Shown here: piece after piece, positions 10,330-20,954 of the stretch | Layout: the number at the start of each line of letters is the position of its first letter | How positions within the stretch are numbered: the stretch's first letter is position 1 | Assembly (NCBI GenBank): GCA_018907035.1 | Contig: JACCIC010000363.1 | Span: 1 to 64,000 of the forward strand | Source: Sycobia sp. Sy_11 | Taxonomy: Eukaryota; Arthropoda; Insecta; Hymenoptera; Epichrysomallidae | DNA length: 64,000 nucleotides | Reading direction: 5' to 3' | The notes under the pieces: generated by a model | What the model saw: only the letters and a program-made list of their open reading frames with translations | Database searches by the model: none | Told to the model about the DNA's origin: nothing | Made by a program: the position numbers and the translations under genes

Positions 10330-11545
10330 GAGAAAATATAAGAGGAAGGACCCGAAAAAACGGGAAATTCGTCACAAATTCTTCATTTATTAATATTTTT
10401 ACACCAAATGTTTATCACCTACAAAGTTTTCTCCCTTGATCAAAAGACACTTCTACAAGCGATTCTTCCATTGTTCAAAACATTTTTTTAATTAATTTAT
10501 CAGAATATTTTTTTCCAGCATTTTTTTGAGATCAGCAAAGAGCCAGTAGTCGCTGAGAGGTAAATCTGGTGAATACAGGGGGTAATGAAGCAAATCACTG
10601 CGCAACTCGTTCAATTTTGCCATTGTTTTCATGGACTTGCGGCAAGGTACATTGTCTTGGTGAAAAAGGGTCTATATCTTCTTCATGTACGGTTGTTTTT
10701 CTGCGATCTCCTCCTTTAAACGTACCAATAAGTCAATATAACAATCACTGTTGATCAATTTACCTTTTTCCACTTGTAACCCAAAAAACAGACGCCATGA
10801 CTTTGCCAGCAGACTGCTGCGTTTTTTAACGCTTTGGGTGGCTTTTACTAGCCATGCGCCACTCAAATGATTGCCAATTCGCCTCCAGAGTGAAATGATG
10901 TATTCATGTTTCATCCATGGTCAGGTATCGAGGCAGGAAATCCTTTTTATTGCGAGTAAATAGTGATAAACAGCTCTCTGGATCGTCGACTCGTTGCTGT
11001 TTTTGTTCCACTGAAAGCAATTGCGGCACCGACCGGAAAGAAACCTTTTTCATGCTTAATTTTTCATGAAGGATTGTAAATACGCTTCCAGATGATATCT
11101 GTGTCATTTCTGTAATCGTACGAATCTTTACTCTGCGGTATTTCATTACGATTTTTAAACTTCACTTACATTTTCCGGTGTAACGGCTTCCAATGGCCTA
11201 CCCGAACGTTCTGCATCGTTTGTGTCCGTACTACCACATTTCAACTCAACATACCACCAACAAATTGTTCATTTGGATGAAGAGGTGTCTGGGTAATGTT
11301 TTTCAAGCCATTGTTCGGCTTCTACGGTATTTTTACCCTTTAAAAAACAATGTTTTATCAACACGTAATACTCGCTTTTTTCCATTTTTCAAACAAATTA
11401 CAAATTGACTTTACTCTAACCTCGATGTTTGTGATCCGATCGACGTGAAATGTTTACACGTTTCATGTAAAGGTTCGTACTCTAGGGAAACGTGGCCAGT
11501 TTGGTACTACTAACACCATCTCTGGATTAGTCTCGGAACTTATTA
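10330..11545 (-). mobile_element. Degenerate near full-length mariner
   Basis: The minus strand holds a decayed transposase of about the usual mariner length between flanks that could be terminal repeats: at the right end the inverted strand reads AATAAGTTCCGAGACTAATC. Both ends are eroded and no clear TA duplication can be assigned, so the limits are approximate. Confidence 0.75.
10400..11385 (-). pseudogene. Mariner transposase pseudogene (irritans-like)
   Basis: Starting at about 11385 the minus strand reads MEKSEYYVLIKHCFLKGKNT, with the helix-turn-helix region continuing to DAERSGRPLEAVTPENV. It then passes through several stops. Readable blocks are the second HTH (TITEMTQISSGSVFTILHEK), the catalytic-core entry FLPRYLTMDET (first Asp present), and KTQQSAGKVMASVFW. 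Downstream the frame shifts repeatedly, and the HDNAPCH-type and SPDLAPSDY-type motifs are not intact. The protein resembles irritans-type mariners and is plainly dead. Confidence 0.85.
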
Positions 11546-12350
11546 AACAACGTGTTCTACCTTGTTTTTATCATTGTCGGGAAAAATAGAGAGCCGCGTC
11601 TAGCACGCCCGATCGTAAATCGCAGCATTTGGACGCCTCCTTCCCGATATGCAAAAAGATGTCAAACAGTTATATCATATCTGCAGATTCTATACTCTTA
11701 TCCGTCCAGCTACTATCTACATCTCTATTCCCCTCCCTCTCTTTTATCTCTTTCTTTCTATTGTTCTGCTGGTAACATCGACGAACGACCAATGTGTCCT
11801 CATCAAAGTAGTGTATATCGTGGTAGGGTGGCCAATATTATCAATATATAATGCTGCTAGCGGAGGGAAAAGAAGATGGTGATACAAACTGAGTGAAATA
11901 TTGTCGCCATAACTCGACGTCATGCACGGCGGGGGAGAGATGGAGAGAGAAGATTGGGTAGGCTTGCCTCATAGGCGATAAGAGCATGCTATTTTTCATT
12001 GGAAGTCGTTCTATTATGCATGTACGCGCCGTCGACATCGCCGCCATGTACTTTCTGTGATGAACTTTTTATCAAAAGCTATAACCGGCTTTATAAAGCG
12101 CATTCTCCCTTCACCCTCCCATCGGTTCGACATTCTTTTTATTCGGAAACGATGCAATAAAGCTTCGTACGCTCTTCAAACTATAGTTTCTGTTATTATT
12201 AAGGATTATTCAAGAGCTGCGCTATCTAGTACTAGATCGGAGTTAATATATTTTAATATCCGAAAGTAATAGATTGAATAATGTTAATGTACCTTAAATA
12301 AATTTAAATAGAAATTTATGTTTAAAAAGACTTTATTACAGAAGTACAAA
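11546..12350. other. GC-elevated non-coding stretch of unknown role
   Basis: Between the mariner remnant and the tRNA-like sequence, base composition becomes more balanced, with CpGs (CGTCGACATCGCCGCCATG near 12028) and pyrimidine runs. No ORF here matches a known protein. It could hold a 5' exon or regulatory element of the PHACTR-like gene about 2 kb downstream, but that is conjecture from position. Confidence 0.3.
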
Positions 12351-12354
12351 ATGA

Positions 12355-12429
12355 GGCCTACGATGGTTTAATCGCTAGAGCAAAGGACTAGTATCTTGGT
12401 GACCCGAGTTCAAATCCCGGTCTTGGCCG
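12355..12429 (+). ncRNA. tRNA-derived sequence (tRNA pseudogene or SINE head)
   Basis: The segment has a good B box (GAGTTCAAATCCCGGTC, with the GTTCAAATC core) and a plausible D-arm (GGTTTAATCGCTAGAGCA). The central GGACTAGTATC resembles anticodon arms with AGT or TAG anticodons. The acceptor halves pair only at GGCC, and the anticodon stem is poor (about four pairs including G-U). A functional tRNA is therefore unlikely. It is more likely a decayed tRNA or the head of a tRNA-derived SINE, with GACACAAGCACCGCTG as possible SINE body. Confidence 0.5.
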
Positions 12430-14492
12430 ATTGACACAAGCACCGCTGTAATAATTTAGATGTGCTTTATTTACAAACATATCATAGACCTCCGTCGCTG
12501 ATTAGCACCTGTATTTGGAAGGACAAATAGAGCAATATTAAATAACATAAAAAAATCCAAAATATATATATTGTATAATAAAATAACTTGGCATAACCTT
12601 TCTCGTATCAAGCCCAGAATCAAACTAAACTTGAGAGAATCACAAAAATTCATGGACTCTCTTGTAAATGCAAGAATTGACAGGCCACTACAAGTAATAC
12701 AATTACGGCACTACCTGTAATGCTTTCCTAAGTTAGATAATGTACTGAAATGCCATAATTACCTTTTTATCAAGGGATATTGAGTTTTCACGCAGGTATA
12801 CCTCAGAAATTAATACTGTTATTCCATAGATCTTAAAATAAACAACCGTTATACGTATTGTAGGGACGAATAGAAATCTCTGTTGGATGATATTTACGAA
12901 TTGATTTTTGTTCATTTCGAAATTGTCTTCTCATTGAGAACAAATCTTTTTCTTTGATGATTGAAGAATTATAAGAGTTTTTTAAATTTACAATTTGTAT
13001 TATAAATCATACGAGCATTGATACAAATATTAAAATGTTATTAATGCATATCTATGTAGTTGAATATGTCAAATATTATAAGCATACATATACGTCTATA
13101 TTTTCAGCATTATAGAAAAATATTAATTTTTTGCTAATCCATTACACTTTTCGAATTCATTTTTTCTTAACAGTAATTTCTAGCTCACTAAGAGCAAGAG
13201 AGAGAGAGAGAGGGAGGGAGAGAGAGACAGAGCAGTATAAATAACAGTTATACCGCGCACTGAACCTGCTACTTTATTTTTTCAACATAGACTCGTATAA
13301 CATTTATTCATACCAGAATTCGACTCACAAACAATCAACTTACACGGATCAAACCATTTTATGTATAACTAGTTATTTATATAACAATTCCAAATAATCG
13401 ATTGTTATTCAAAATTGCATAGCTATAAAATGTTTTTCAGCTCATAACTTTAATTATTGTCACAATTTTGAGAGCAATTTTCATACCTTCTTCATTTGTA
13501 AAGCTTGACAAAGTATTTATAAAAAAAGAAATATAAAATAAAACGCTTTCGGTAGCTGCTTTTAGATTATTATGCATTTATTATAAAATAATCGAATGGT
13601 TTTAAACATTTCTTTTTATAGATTCCTATAAACTCGCCCCAGAAAATGTTATGCAATATTTTCTCACAGCAAAAATACCAAAAAGATCTGCATCATTTGC
13701 GCGTTATCTCAAATGAAGACGAAAGTAAATTTATTTTACATATACGATGTTGCTCTAAAAAATGAGTCAACAGATTATGTATTTGTTCCACAGTTATTTA
13801 TAAGTGTTGCTGTAAAATATAAAAACATACTTTATTTATCTTCGTTTTAAGATAAACATAGGTTACCATTATAATTTAAAAAAATAAATAATTTGTTTAT
13901 TTTAGTTCGAATTATAGAATTTTTTTTAAAAACGTAGTTAACAATATGTATAAACTATGCAAACCCGTAATTCTCTTTTATTGTAAAAAAAAATAAGCAT
14001 ACAAAAAATGAATTTTATTTTTATTGCATTTACAATAAATACGATAATTTGAACTTGGTGCTTATAAAACATGATTTGTAATACAATCAATTAGTAAATC
14101 AAAAAATATACAAGTAAAAAAGCAACTACGAATAAAATTTCCGGATGAATTAATACTCTTAGAATTTTTATAAAATTAACTCAGCGCTACATTCTTATCT
14201 CTCATTGATTTTCCACAAATATGTGAAATTCATACATCTATGATAAAGCAGATCACTGAAAATCATATCATATATTATATGAAATAACCATGAGGAACAC
14301 ATAATCAACAGCTGTAACATAATGGAATGAACATATCATGTTCTCTAAAACTTATATTTTAGAAACCTTCTAAGAATATAATACCGTTTCATAATAAAAA
14401 TTCGTAAAATATAATAATTATATTTTTCAGTCTTACTATTTTACTTTAATTGTTCATTCATTATAAATACATTGTTTTCTTTATGTTTTTAG
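12430..14492 (+). other. AT-rich non-coding sequence upstream of the first visible PHACTR-like exon
   Basis: Very AT-rich with no recognisable gene. A short (GA)n tract lies at about 13195-13231. It ends in a pyrimidine-rich acceptor (TTATGTTTTTAG) at 14481-14492, so at least the right part should be an intron whose donor lies upstream. Confidence 0.5.
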
Positions 14493-14657
14493 CAAAAACC
14501 CAGAATGGAGCAGCACTACGAACGAACACTTTGGGTTCTGGGACGCGGACACCACCGCTTGAAAGGAAAAGCAAGTTCTCAGCGTTTGGCAGACTTTTTA
14601 AGCCATGGAAATGGAAACGGAAAAAGAAATCGGATAAGTTCGAGGCTGCATCGAGAT
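14493..14657 (+). CDS. Phactr: PHACTR-like phosphatase and actin regulator, internal exon 1
   Basis: The exon lies between an acceptor ending TTTTTAG and a GTAAGA donor at 14658. It opens with two bases completing a codon and ends with one extra base, so both flanking introns are phase 1. The translation includes [20 protein letters not shown], then [20 protein letters not shown] and [10 protein letters not shown]. The [14 protein letters not shown](K/R)KKK block is the basic hallmark of PHACTR proteins just ahead of the first RPEL repeat. Family knowledge: PHACTR proteins bind G-actin through RPEL motifs and PP1 at the C terminus, acting in cytoskeletal control. The start-containing exon is not visible here. 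Confidence 0.88.
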
Positions 14658-14834
14658 GTAAGAAAATATTTACCAATTCTCTTCAACCTTTTTCAACATA
14701 ATTTTATCCGCTATCAATTGTTCAAAGATTAATAAGTTACAATAGACCTATGGAAACTACTTGAGATCATAGAATGAATGCTTTAGCTTTTTTTTGCTTT
14801 TTAAATATTTTTTTTAACAACAATATTTTTTTAG

Positions 14835-14933
14835 CGCTCGAAAGAAAAATCTCCGTTCGATGGAACAGAGACGAACTTATACAAAAGGGAATTTTATTGG
14901 CAGAAAGTCCTACGTCGCCCATTCCCGAAAATA
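14835..14933 (+). CDS. Phactr: PHACTR-like gene, exon 2 (first RPEL motif)
   Basis: A 99-bp exon lies between acceptor TTTTTTTAG and donor GTAAGTG. Joined in phase 1 to the previous exon it reads S-LERKISVRWNRDELIQKGIL, then LAESPTSPIPEN. This matches the N-terminal RPEL-type actin-binding motif of PHACTR proteins, which reads (A/S)LERKIS.R..R(D/E)ELI.(K/R)G(I/V)L. The canonical RP is replaced by RW-N, while the arginines, the E-L pair and the G-I-L end are kept. The intron between exons 1 and 2 is only 177 bp. Splice-site strength, phase agreement and protein similarity all support a functional exon. Confidence 0.9.
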
Positions 14934-16275
14934 GTAAGTGTATTTTAATAGATTCTGTATTTGCGCGCGCGCATGTGTGTATCATGAAATATTTTGTAAA
15001 ACTTTGTATCATATGCGGTAGTAAAGCAACTCTTTGCCAATGATAAATAAAAGCCGACGCTTTACTTACATACTTCATTATTTTCAAAATTCTCATAATT
15101 GATTCTGCGAAGCTACTTATATAAAACATTTATTAATTCATGATATGAAAAACTTTCAATATTAATTATTAGCAAGTGAATTAGATCTTCCCAAATTATA
15201 TATGTACTGCAATTTTTTTATACCTTTATACATCAGGGAATGGGTTACCTGTCGTCCTACTGATTAACTCAAATAGGTTACATAGGACCAAACACATTAT
15301 TTATATGACTTCTTAAATACATATTTTATTTCATAGGTTTAAAAAATTTTTAAAAAATTTTATACATATTACCTTGTTTACTTTAAAAATTTATATTCAT
15401 CGAATGTTAATTACAATACTGAAAGATACTTTATGAATAGAATTATTTTGGTAGTCAATATATTTATAAATTATTGTATATATAAAATTATTCTATCTTA
15501 GTTTGACTTATTTATTATTTTTCTTATTATACGTTGTTGTGTTTTTTAATCTATACATTCTTATATTATATATTCATTCTTTTCTAATAGAAAAAAATCA
15601 GGTTTAGATAAATCATTAAGAATTTATTTTCTAATGTATATATTAGATCTTAAGAATACGTTTCAATATTTTTGAACCAACAATAGCTCGATTATTTTTT
15701 TCTAAACTGTATTATGATTTATTTTGTATTTGAGATATAAACGTTTCTTAACCTGTAAGCAGTTTTTAATTTTATGAATTTGTAGTCTCTGACATGAATA
15801 ATAATCTAGTTTATTTATCTTTATAAATTTTTTGACGTTGGATATCAATATGCGCGCATGTGTGTTTGCACGCGCTTAAATTTCATTTTTTACATATTAA
15901 TAATATTCCATTAATATTAAAGAACTAATGATTAGATTTTAATAGGTTCTTTGTCAAAATTTTACAATAAGCATATTTTGAGTTATGAAATTATTTTATG
16001 TATTTTATTTCATCAAACGATAGAAATTTATTATTTTATTTTTTAAATATACAATGGTCAGTACTATATATTGAAATCCAGGGTAATCTCTATCACTGCT
16101 GAAATTTGCCGTTTATATCCATGGTAATTAAGCAGTAACCGAATATACACTGGATTACAGTATTTTTAACTACTGGAACTTCAGAGAGAAGTATGTCTTT
16201 CATTGAAGCTAATATAATATTAAAATATCCTCATAATGTCGCTCGTTATTGAAATCATCTTTCGAAATATTGCAG
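14934..16275 (+). other. Intron of the PHACTR-like gene
   Basis: A 1342-bp AT-rich interval between donor GTAAGTG and acceptor TTGCAG. It shows no ORF or recognisable repeat apart from GCGCGC(A/T)TGTGTGT stretches at about 14963 and 15852. Confidence 0.8.
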
Positions 16276-16614
16276 GTCCTACCAGCGACACGGTCATATC
16301 TCAAAAGCTTCCAACGCCTCAGCAACAGCAAGCCCATCACCAACAGCTGTTGCAGCAGCAATTGCAGCAAGAATTGCAGTGGCAGCACCAGCAGCAGCAA
16401 CAACAGCATGATCATCAACAGTCGGGCAGTACGCCAGCAGCGACGCCTACTTCGCAGCAGCCGCCCACGCAACAGCAGCAGCAGCAGCAGCCGGCAACGC
16501 CGATTTCTACCGGCAACCAGCCGGTCAGTAGTCGAACGTCGCCTCATCCATCACCGCTTTACTCTCGGATGCCACCACTGCCGCAATCGAATCATCTCAA
16601 CGGAAGCTCGCAAG
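16276..16614 (+). CDS. Phactr: PHACTR-like gene, exon 3 (polyQ/proline-rich linker)
   Basis: The exon runs from acceptor ATATTGCAG to donor GTAAGCG at 16615 and is again phase 1 at both ends. It encodes GPTSDTVISQKLPTPQQQQ, a Gln/His-rich tract of about 50 residues built from CAG/CAA codons, then a Pro/Ser-rich stretch ending in SPLYSRMPPLPQSNHLNGSS and Q. Such low-complexity linkers separate the first RPEL from the C-terminal triple RPEL and PP1-binding domains. Nothing downstream in the window encodes those domains, so the next intron either exceeds 47 kb or the gene ends differently here. The mixed CAG/CAA codons suggest a selected polyQ rather than a pure microsatellite. Confidence 0.85.
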
Positions 16615-17925
16615 GTAAGCGATGTCGCCGCAAATCGCGCGTAAGCGGAGCAATATATTTTTATATTATATTATATTATATTATAATATATTAAATTATA
16701 TTTTTATATTTATAACAATATATTTCGTGTACGACTATCTATCTATCAGTTTGTTTGAATCATTAAAAGTAAAATGCTTCCTATATCATTGATGCCACAA
16801 TCGATTGAGTATGTGCAGTTCTCTAGTACGTGAGCGGCATTGCTATGCTATGCTGAATCTACTGCTCACAGAGAATAACAGATAAATTCCGTCAAGAATT
16901 TTTTAATTGTTCAGATTTATAAACATGTTTCATAATTAAAATATAGAATTATTTTGAATCGCCCTTATTAAATTTACATTTATTTGATTGTGATTGCAGA
17001 CTTTCGTTTTACAATATCATTTGGCCGCGTATTAAAATTAACGTAATCGTTAATTGATAATTACTTTTTTATATTATAATCTAAAAAACGGAATTTCACA
17101 GATATTTTCAATTGATAATTTCAATTGATTTTATGAAAAATCTATAATTCACACCTATGTTTTTATATGTACATCAAAATTAATTTAAAAATCAATACCT
17201 TCATCATATTTCATTACTAATTAAAAATATATTGACTTTTCATATTTGTCGTAATAATACTTTATAATATAAAAAACCTTGGTTATAATAGATACAAAAA
17301 ATATATTTCACATTAATATTTTTCAACAAAACAAGATTTTACAAAATCTTTGATACCTTTGTCAGCGTGTGACAATACACTAGAAAGAGGACACAGATAG
17401 AAGAAGTTATAGAAACAATGAATGGATAAATTTTCGACGATGTTTGAATCATGCTTCAGGATTCTTGAAATTCCTGGAACATAGATTCGCAATTCTACCC
17501 TGAATGTCTTAGATTCGATTGCTTCGGAATGTGCACAAATTAGGGACCTATTTTATTTCGGTTAAAAAAAGGTCGGCATCTAAATTTGCCTCCTAATAGT
17601 ATCGATTTTTTTAAATGAATCGTGACAATTGAGCAGTTAAAACACAAATACTTTATAATGGAATGGAAATATTAAGTATTCATAAAAATAATGTTACAAA
17701 TTGTTATATTTTAAGAATTGTTTCCTAATAATTAATAACATCCTTAAGGAACTCATAATCAAATTTAAATTTTTATATACCAGAAGCAAAGAGATTATTA
17801 TCTTTTACATAAACTGCTTCATGCAATAACTAATGAATACTAATTCCAATTTGTTCGCGACCACGAAATTTCGTTTTGATTCGTACTTTTATTTTATTAT
17901 TTTATTAATTACATTATTAAACAGT
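16615..17925. other. AT-rich sequence after the PHACTR-like exon 3
   Basis: Probably the beginning of a very long intron. There is a TATTA-type low-complexity run at about 16655-16705. I find no coding exon or known repeat. Confidence 0.5.
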
Positions 17926-17984
17926 AATAAGCAGTAAAAATTAATAAATATTTTTTTATTGGTCTTACAGTCCAATCAATTCCA

Positions 17985-18150
17985 TCGAAAAATAAAATAA
18001 AATAAAAATAAAAATAAAATAAAAATAAAAATAATAATAAAAATAAAAAATAAGAAATAAAAAATAAAAAATAATAAAAAAATAATAAAAAATAAAATAA
18101 AATAAAATAAAATAAAAAAATAAAAATTAAATTAAAAATTAAATTAAAAT
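17985..18150. repeat. (A)nT-type low-complexity tract in the Penelope-like end
   Basis: A run of AAAAT/AAAT units makes up part of the terminal repeat. Inverted or direct equivalents occur at 20355-20440 and 20715-20860. Confidence 0.9.
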
Positions 18151-18280
18151 TATAATGATAGTCAGACTGTCCTTGTTTACATTCACCCCCGTAGACTAAT
18201 CTGAAAATAAAATATCAGCTGAAAAAATTCTTTGTTATAAAGTGCAGTCTGACTGTCCCCAACACCCTTACCTAATTGAA

Positions 18281-18330
18281 GACTTGTCCAACGTTTCGAG
18301 CTCGCTACGGCTCCTCATCAGGGACTAATC
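18281..18330 (-). ncRNA. Candidate type I hammerhead ribozyme in the Penelope-like end
   Basis: On the minus strand, 5' GATTAGTCC (18330-18322) is followed by CTGATGA, G, GAGC, an eight-base loop, GCTC, GAAAC, GTT and then GGACAAGTC ending at 18281. The conserved hammerhead cores CUGAUGA and GAAA are in order, stem II is GAGC/GCUC, and GUU is a legitimate NUH cleavage triplet. GUCC/GGAC plus GAUU/AGUC form stem I with one A-A mismatch. Stem III would be only AC/GU, which is self-complementary and suits a dimer. Hammerheads with minimal stem III are known in Penelope-like elements. One extra G sits between CUGAUGA and stem II. Confidence 0.65.
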
Positions 18331-18609
18331 TAAACCTTATATTCTAATCTATATATACCCATCCCCACCACCAAATTTCGTAAATTAAATATAAATTCCC
18401 CCTCTACACAAATTGTCCAAAACCAATCAATTTAATAAGGAATGATAAACACTATCCAATCTACCAGACTCTAACATTAAATTCACATTATTTCGATTCT
18501 TGGAAATGTGAATACTTTCAAGACTCTCCCGTTTATACTTATTATTAATACCATGTTCCAAAATATCCACATTCACAAAATCAAAAGAATGTAAAAACTT
18601 TAAACAATG

Positions 18610-18821
18610 CTCTTTTAAACCAGAAGTAATATGTGAGCTACTATATTTATGCGTAAATAATAAATATTTATACGTAAACTATATTTATGCTCATAAATTC
18701 TCTTTTTTACATATCTACCTGTTTGTCCAATATAGTATTTATCACAATCCATGCAATTAATCTTGTAAACAATTCCTGACTTTAAGCATAAATCATCCTT
18801 ATCTTTGCAATTATTAAACAA
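18610..18821 (-). pseudogene. GIY-YIG endonuclease remnant of the Penelope-like element
   Basis: The frame 18821-18615 reads SGIVYKINCMDCDKYYIGQT and GRYVKKRIYEHKYSLR, which is the GIY-YIG nuclease N-terminal region: the VYKI/CxxCxxxYIGQT form with the basic R..EH motif. After EHKYSLR the text INIYYLRINIVAHI suggests a short local duplication (TAAATATTTATACG-like), after which homology fades. It is probably inactive. Confidence 0.8.
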
Positions 18822-18904
18822 TCTACTTAAATTATTGCGATTTTTAAAGAAAATTTGAATGTTATATTTCCGAAAATTTCTTTTTATTCTTTCAGATAAT
18901 CCTT

Positions 18905-19973
18905 GAACATATGGTTAGACAATAATTTTGCCTCCGTTAAAATCAATTCCTGCACTATGTCTATTTTCGGTATTATAAATGTCAAACAATCTCTCAGCAA
19001 ACAATCTATTAATAAATTGAATTGGATAGCCATTATTAATAAAAGTCTCTCTTACTATCTGTAAATTATTTTGTCTAAAATCTTTATGTGACAATTTAAT
19101 TGCTCTGTCAATGACACCTTTCAATGCTCCAATTTTGTTTCCGAATTGGTGGTGTGAATTAAAATCTAAAAACCTACCTGACCAAGTAGGCTTTCTGTAC
19201 CAATTAAGTTTTACCTTATTATTACTACATCTAATTACATTAATGTCCAAAAAACTTAACTGACTATTTACTTCAACCTCCCTTGTAAATTTAATTCTGT
19301 CATGTACAGAATTGAAAACATCCACCATTTCATCCACAAAAACTTCTGGAACAATTGTAAAGATATCATCAACATATCTCTTAAATATCATTGGCTCAAA
19401 AAGCAATTTTGACAAGGCTATACTTTCCAACTATTCCATAACTAAATTAGCTATAACCGGTGACAAAGGCGACCCCATTGGACATCCGTATTTTTGTTCA
19501 TAAAATTTATTATCAAATGAAAAAATTGTGTTATTAAAAACCAAATTAATTGCTTTAATAAATTCATTCATTGTCAATTTTGTATGCAAATTAATTTCAT
19601 TCCACTTTTCCTGTATAATATCATTTAACAACTCTAAAGGTACATTTGTAAACAAAGATACTACATCCAATGAAATCATCCTGTAGTTTTTCGGAATAAC
19701 AATATCTTTCATTTCATTGTAAAAACACCAACTATCCTTAATGTAAGAACTAGTTCTTCCAACTATCTTAACCAATATATTAGACAAAAATCTAGCAATA
19801 TTATAAGTTTGGAAACCTATGGAAGATATTATTTTTCTAAATGTCAGATTTTCTTTATGAATCTTGGGAAGCCCATAACATTTTGCCACAGTTCCATTTT
19901 CACATTTTAAATACTTATATGTAGTATCATTTATATATTCATTTCTTTTCCAATTATTTAATAACTCTTTCAT
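18905..19973 (-). pseudogene. Penelope-type reverse transcriptase
   Basis: Two successive open blocks, 19973-19431 and 19430-18915, cover most of the catalytic RT. Visible motifs are CYGLPKIHKENLTFRKIISS, MISLDVVSLFTNVPL (first catalytic Asp), YGCPMGSPLSPVIANLVME and MIFKRYVDDIFTIVPE (the YVDD box with both aspartates). The C-terminal FNSHHQFGNKIGALKGVIDR region is also seen. A single stop separates the two blocks (VME-stop-SIALSKL), with no frameshift needed. The N-terminal roughly 250 residues typical of Penelope are missing because of 5' truncation. Confidence 0.9.
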
Positions 19974-20307
19974 AAATAAGCAGTAAAAATAATTGTATTA
20001 TGTAGTATGTAAAATTAAATTTATTAAACAGTAAAATTGAAGATTTATTTTGGAAAATCTTCGGCTTAAATAAATTTTTAATAAATGACGATGTATTGAG
20101 AAAGAAATATTCCAGAGCTTTATAATCGAGAGCGCTGTACAATAGATTTGATTAAAACTAACATTAACTTATACGAATAACTAGTATTAATACAGTGATA
20201 TAACTTTAATCAATGACATTTTGAAAGATTTCAAATAATACTCATGCAACATTTGAAGAAGAAAATATAAGCACTTAAATCAATAAAAATGTTGTATCAT
20301 TAGTTTA

Positions 20308-20371
20308 ATTAATAAATATTTTTTATTGGTCTTACAGTCCAATCAATTCAATCTAAAAATAAAATAAAAAT

Positions 20372-20402
<31 letters not shown>

Positions 20403-20771
20403 TAAAATAAAAATTAAAAATTAAATTAAAAATTAAATTAAAATTATAATGACAGTCAGACTGTCCTTGTTTACATTCACCCCCGTAGACTAATCTGAAA
20501 ATAAAATATTAGCTGAAAAAATTCTTTGTTAGTAAAGTGCAGTCTGACTCCCAGACGAGGAGCCGTAGCGAGCTCGAAACGTTGGACAAGTCTTCAATTA
20601 GGTAAGGGTGTTGGGGACAGTCAGACTGCACTTTACTAACAAAGAATTTTTTCAGCTGATATTTTATTTTCAGATTAGTTTACGGGGGTGAATGTAAACA
20701 AGGACAGTCTGACTGTCATTATAAATTTAATTTAATTTTTAATTTAATTTTTATTTTTAATTTTTATTTTA

Positions 20772-20815
<44 letters not shown>

Positions 20816-20821
20816 ATTTTT

Positions 20822-20854
<33 letters not shown>

Positions 20855-20938
20855 TTTATATTGAATTGATTGGACTGTAAGACCAATAAAAAATATTTAT
20901 TAATTTGTATATGGGCAGTCGACAAAAGTACAATTCAA
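20308..20938. mobile_element. Palindromic insertion made of two inverted Penelope-like ends
   Basis: A left arm in the same orientation as 17941-18260 (ATTAATAAATATTTTTTATT, the low-complexity tract, GACAGTCAGACTGTCC, CTGAAAAAATTCTTTGTTAG) meets its inverted copy at about 20545-20552. The copy runs to TTTATTAATTT at about 20906. There is no coding sequence. A near-perfect 16-bp repeat flanks it: TTGTATCATTAGTTTA at 20292-20307 and TTGTATCATCAGTTTA at 20939-20954, probably a target duplication. The right arm carries a mutated hammerhead (CAGACGA in place of CTGATGA, 20553-20559). Confidence 0.75.
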
Positions 20939-20954
20939 TTGTATCATCAGTTTA

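Larger units (their letters stand above)
17941..19974 (-). mobile_element. Penelope-like element, 5'-truncated, with 15-bp target duplication
   Basis: The element is flanked by identical AATAAGCAGTAAAAA at 17926-17940 and 19975-19989, a typical target-site duplication. On the minus strand it opens inside the reverse-transcriptase gene (5' truncation) and runs through a GIY-YIG endonuclease remnant. It ends in about 400 bp of terminal repeat that holds a hammerhead-like motif, a TGACAGTCAGACTGTC-type palindromic motif, a long (AAAAT)n-like tract, and the end TTGGTCTTACAG/TTAATAAATATTT on the + strand. Reverse transcriptase plus GIY-YIG is the signature of Penelope-like elements. Confidence 0.9.

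Noticed and set aside
12355..12429. Functional tRNA gene
   Set aside because: The acceptor and anticodon stems pair poorly, so it is recorded only as tRNA-derived.
16209..16644. Leu- or Ser-rich ORFs overlapping the polyQ exon
   Set aside because: They are other-frame readings of the CAG/CAA tract; splice sites, phase and family similarity support only the Gln frame.
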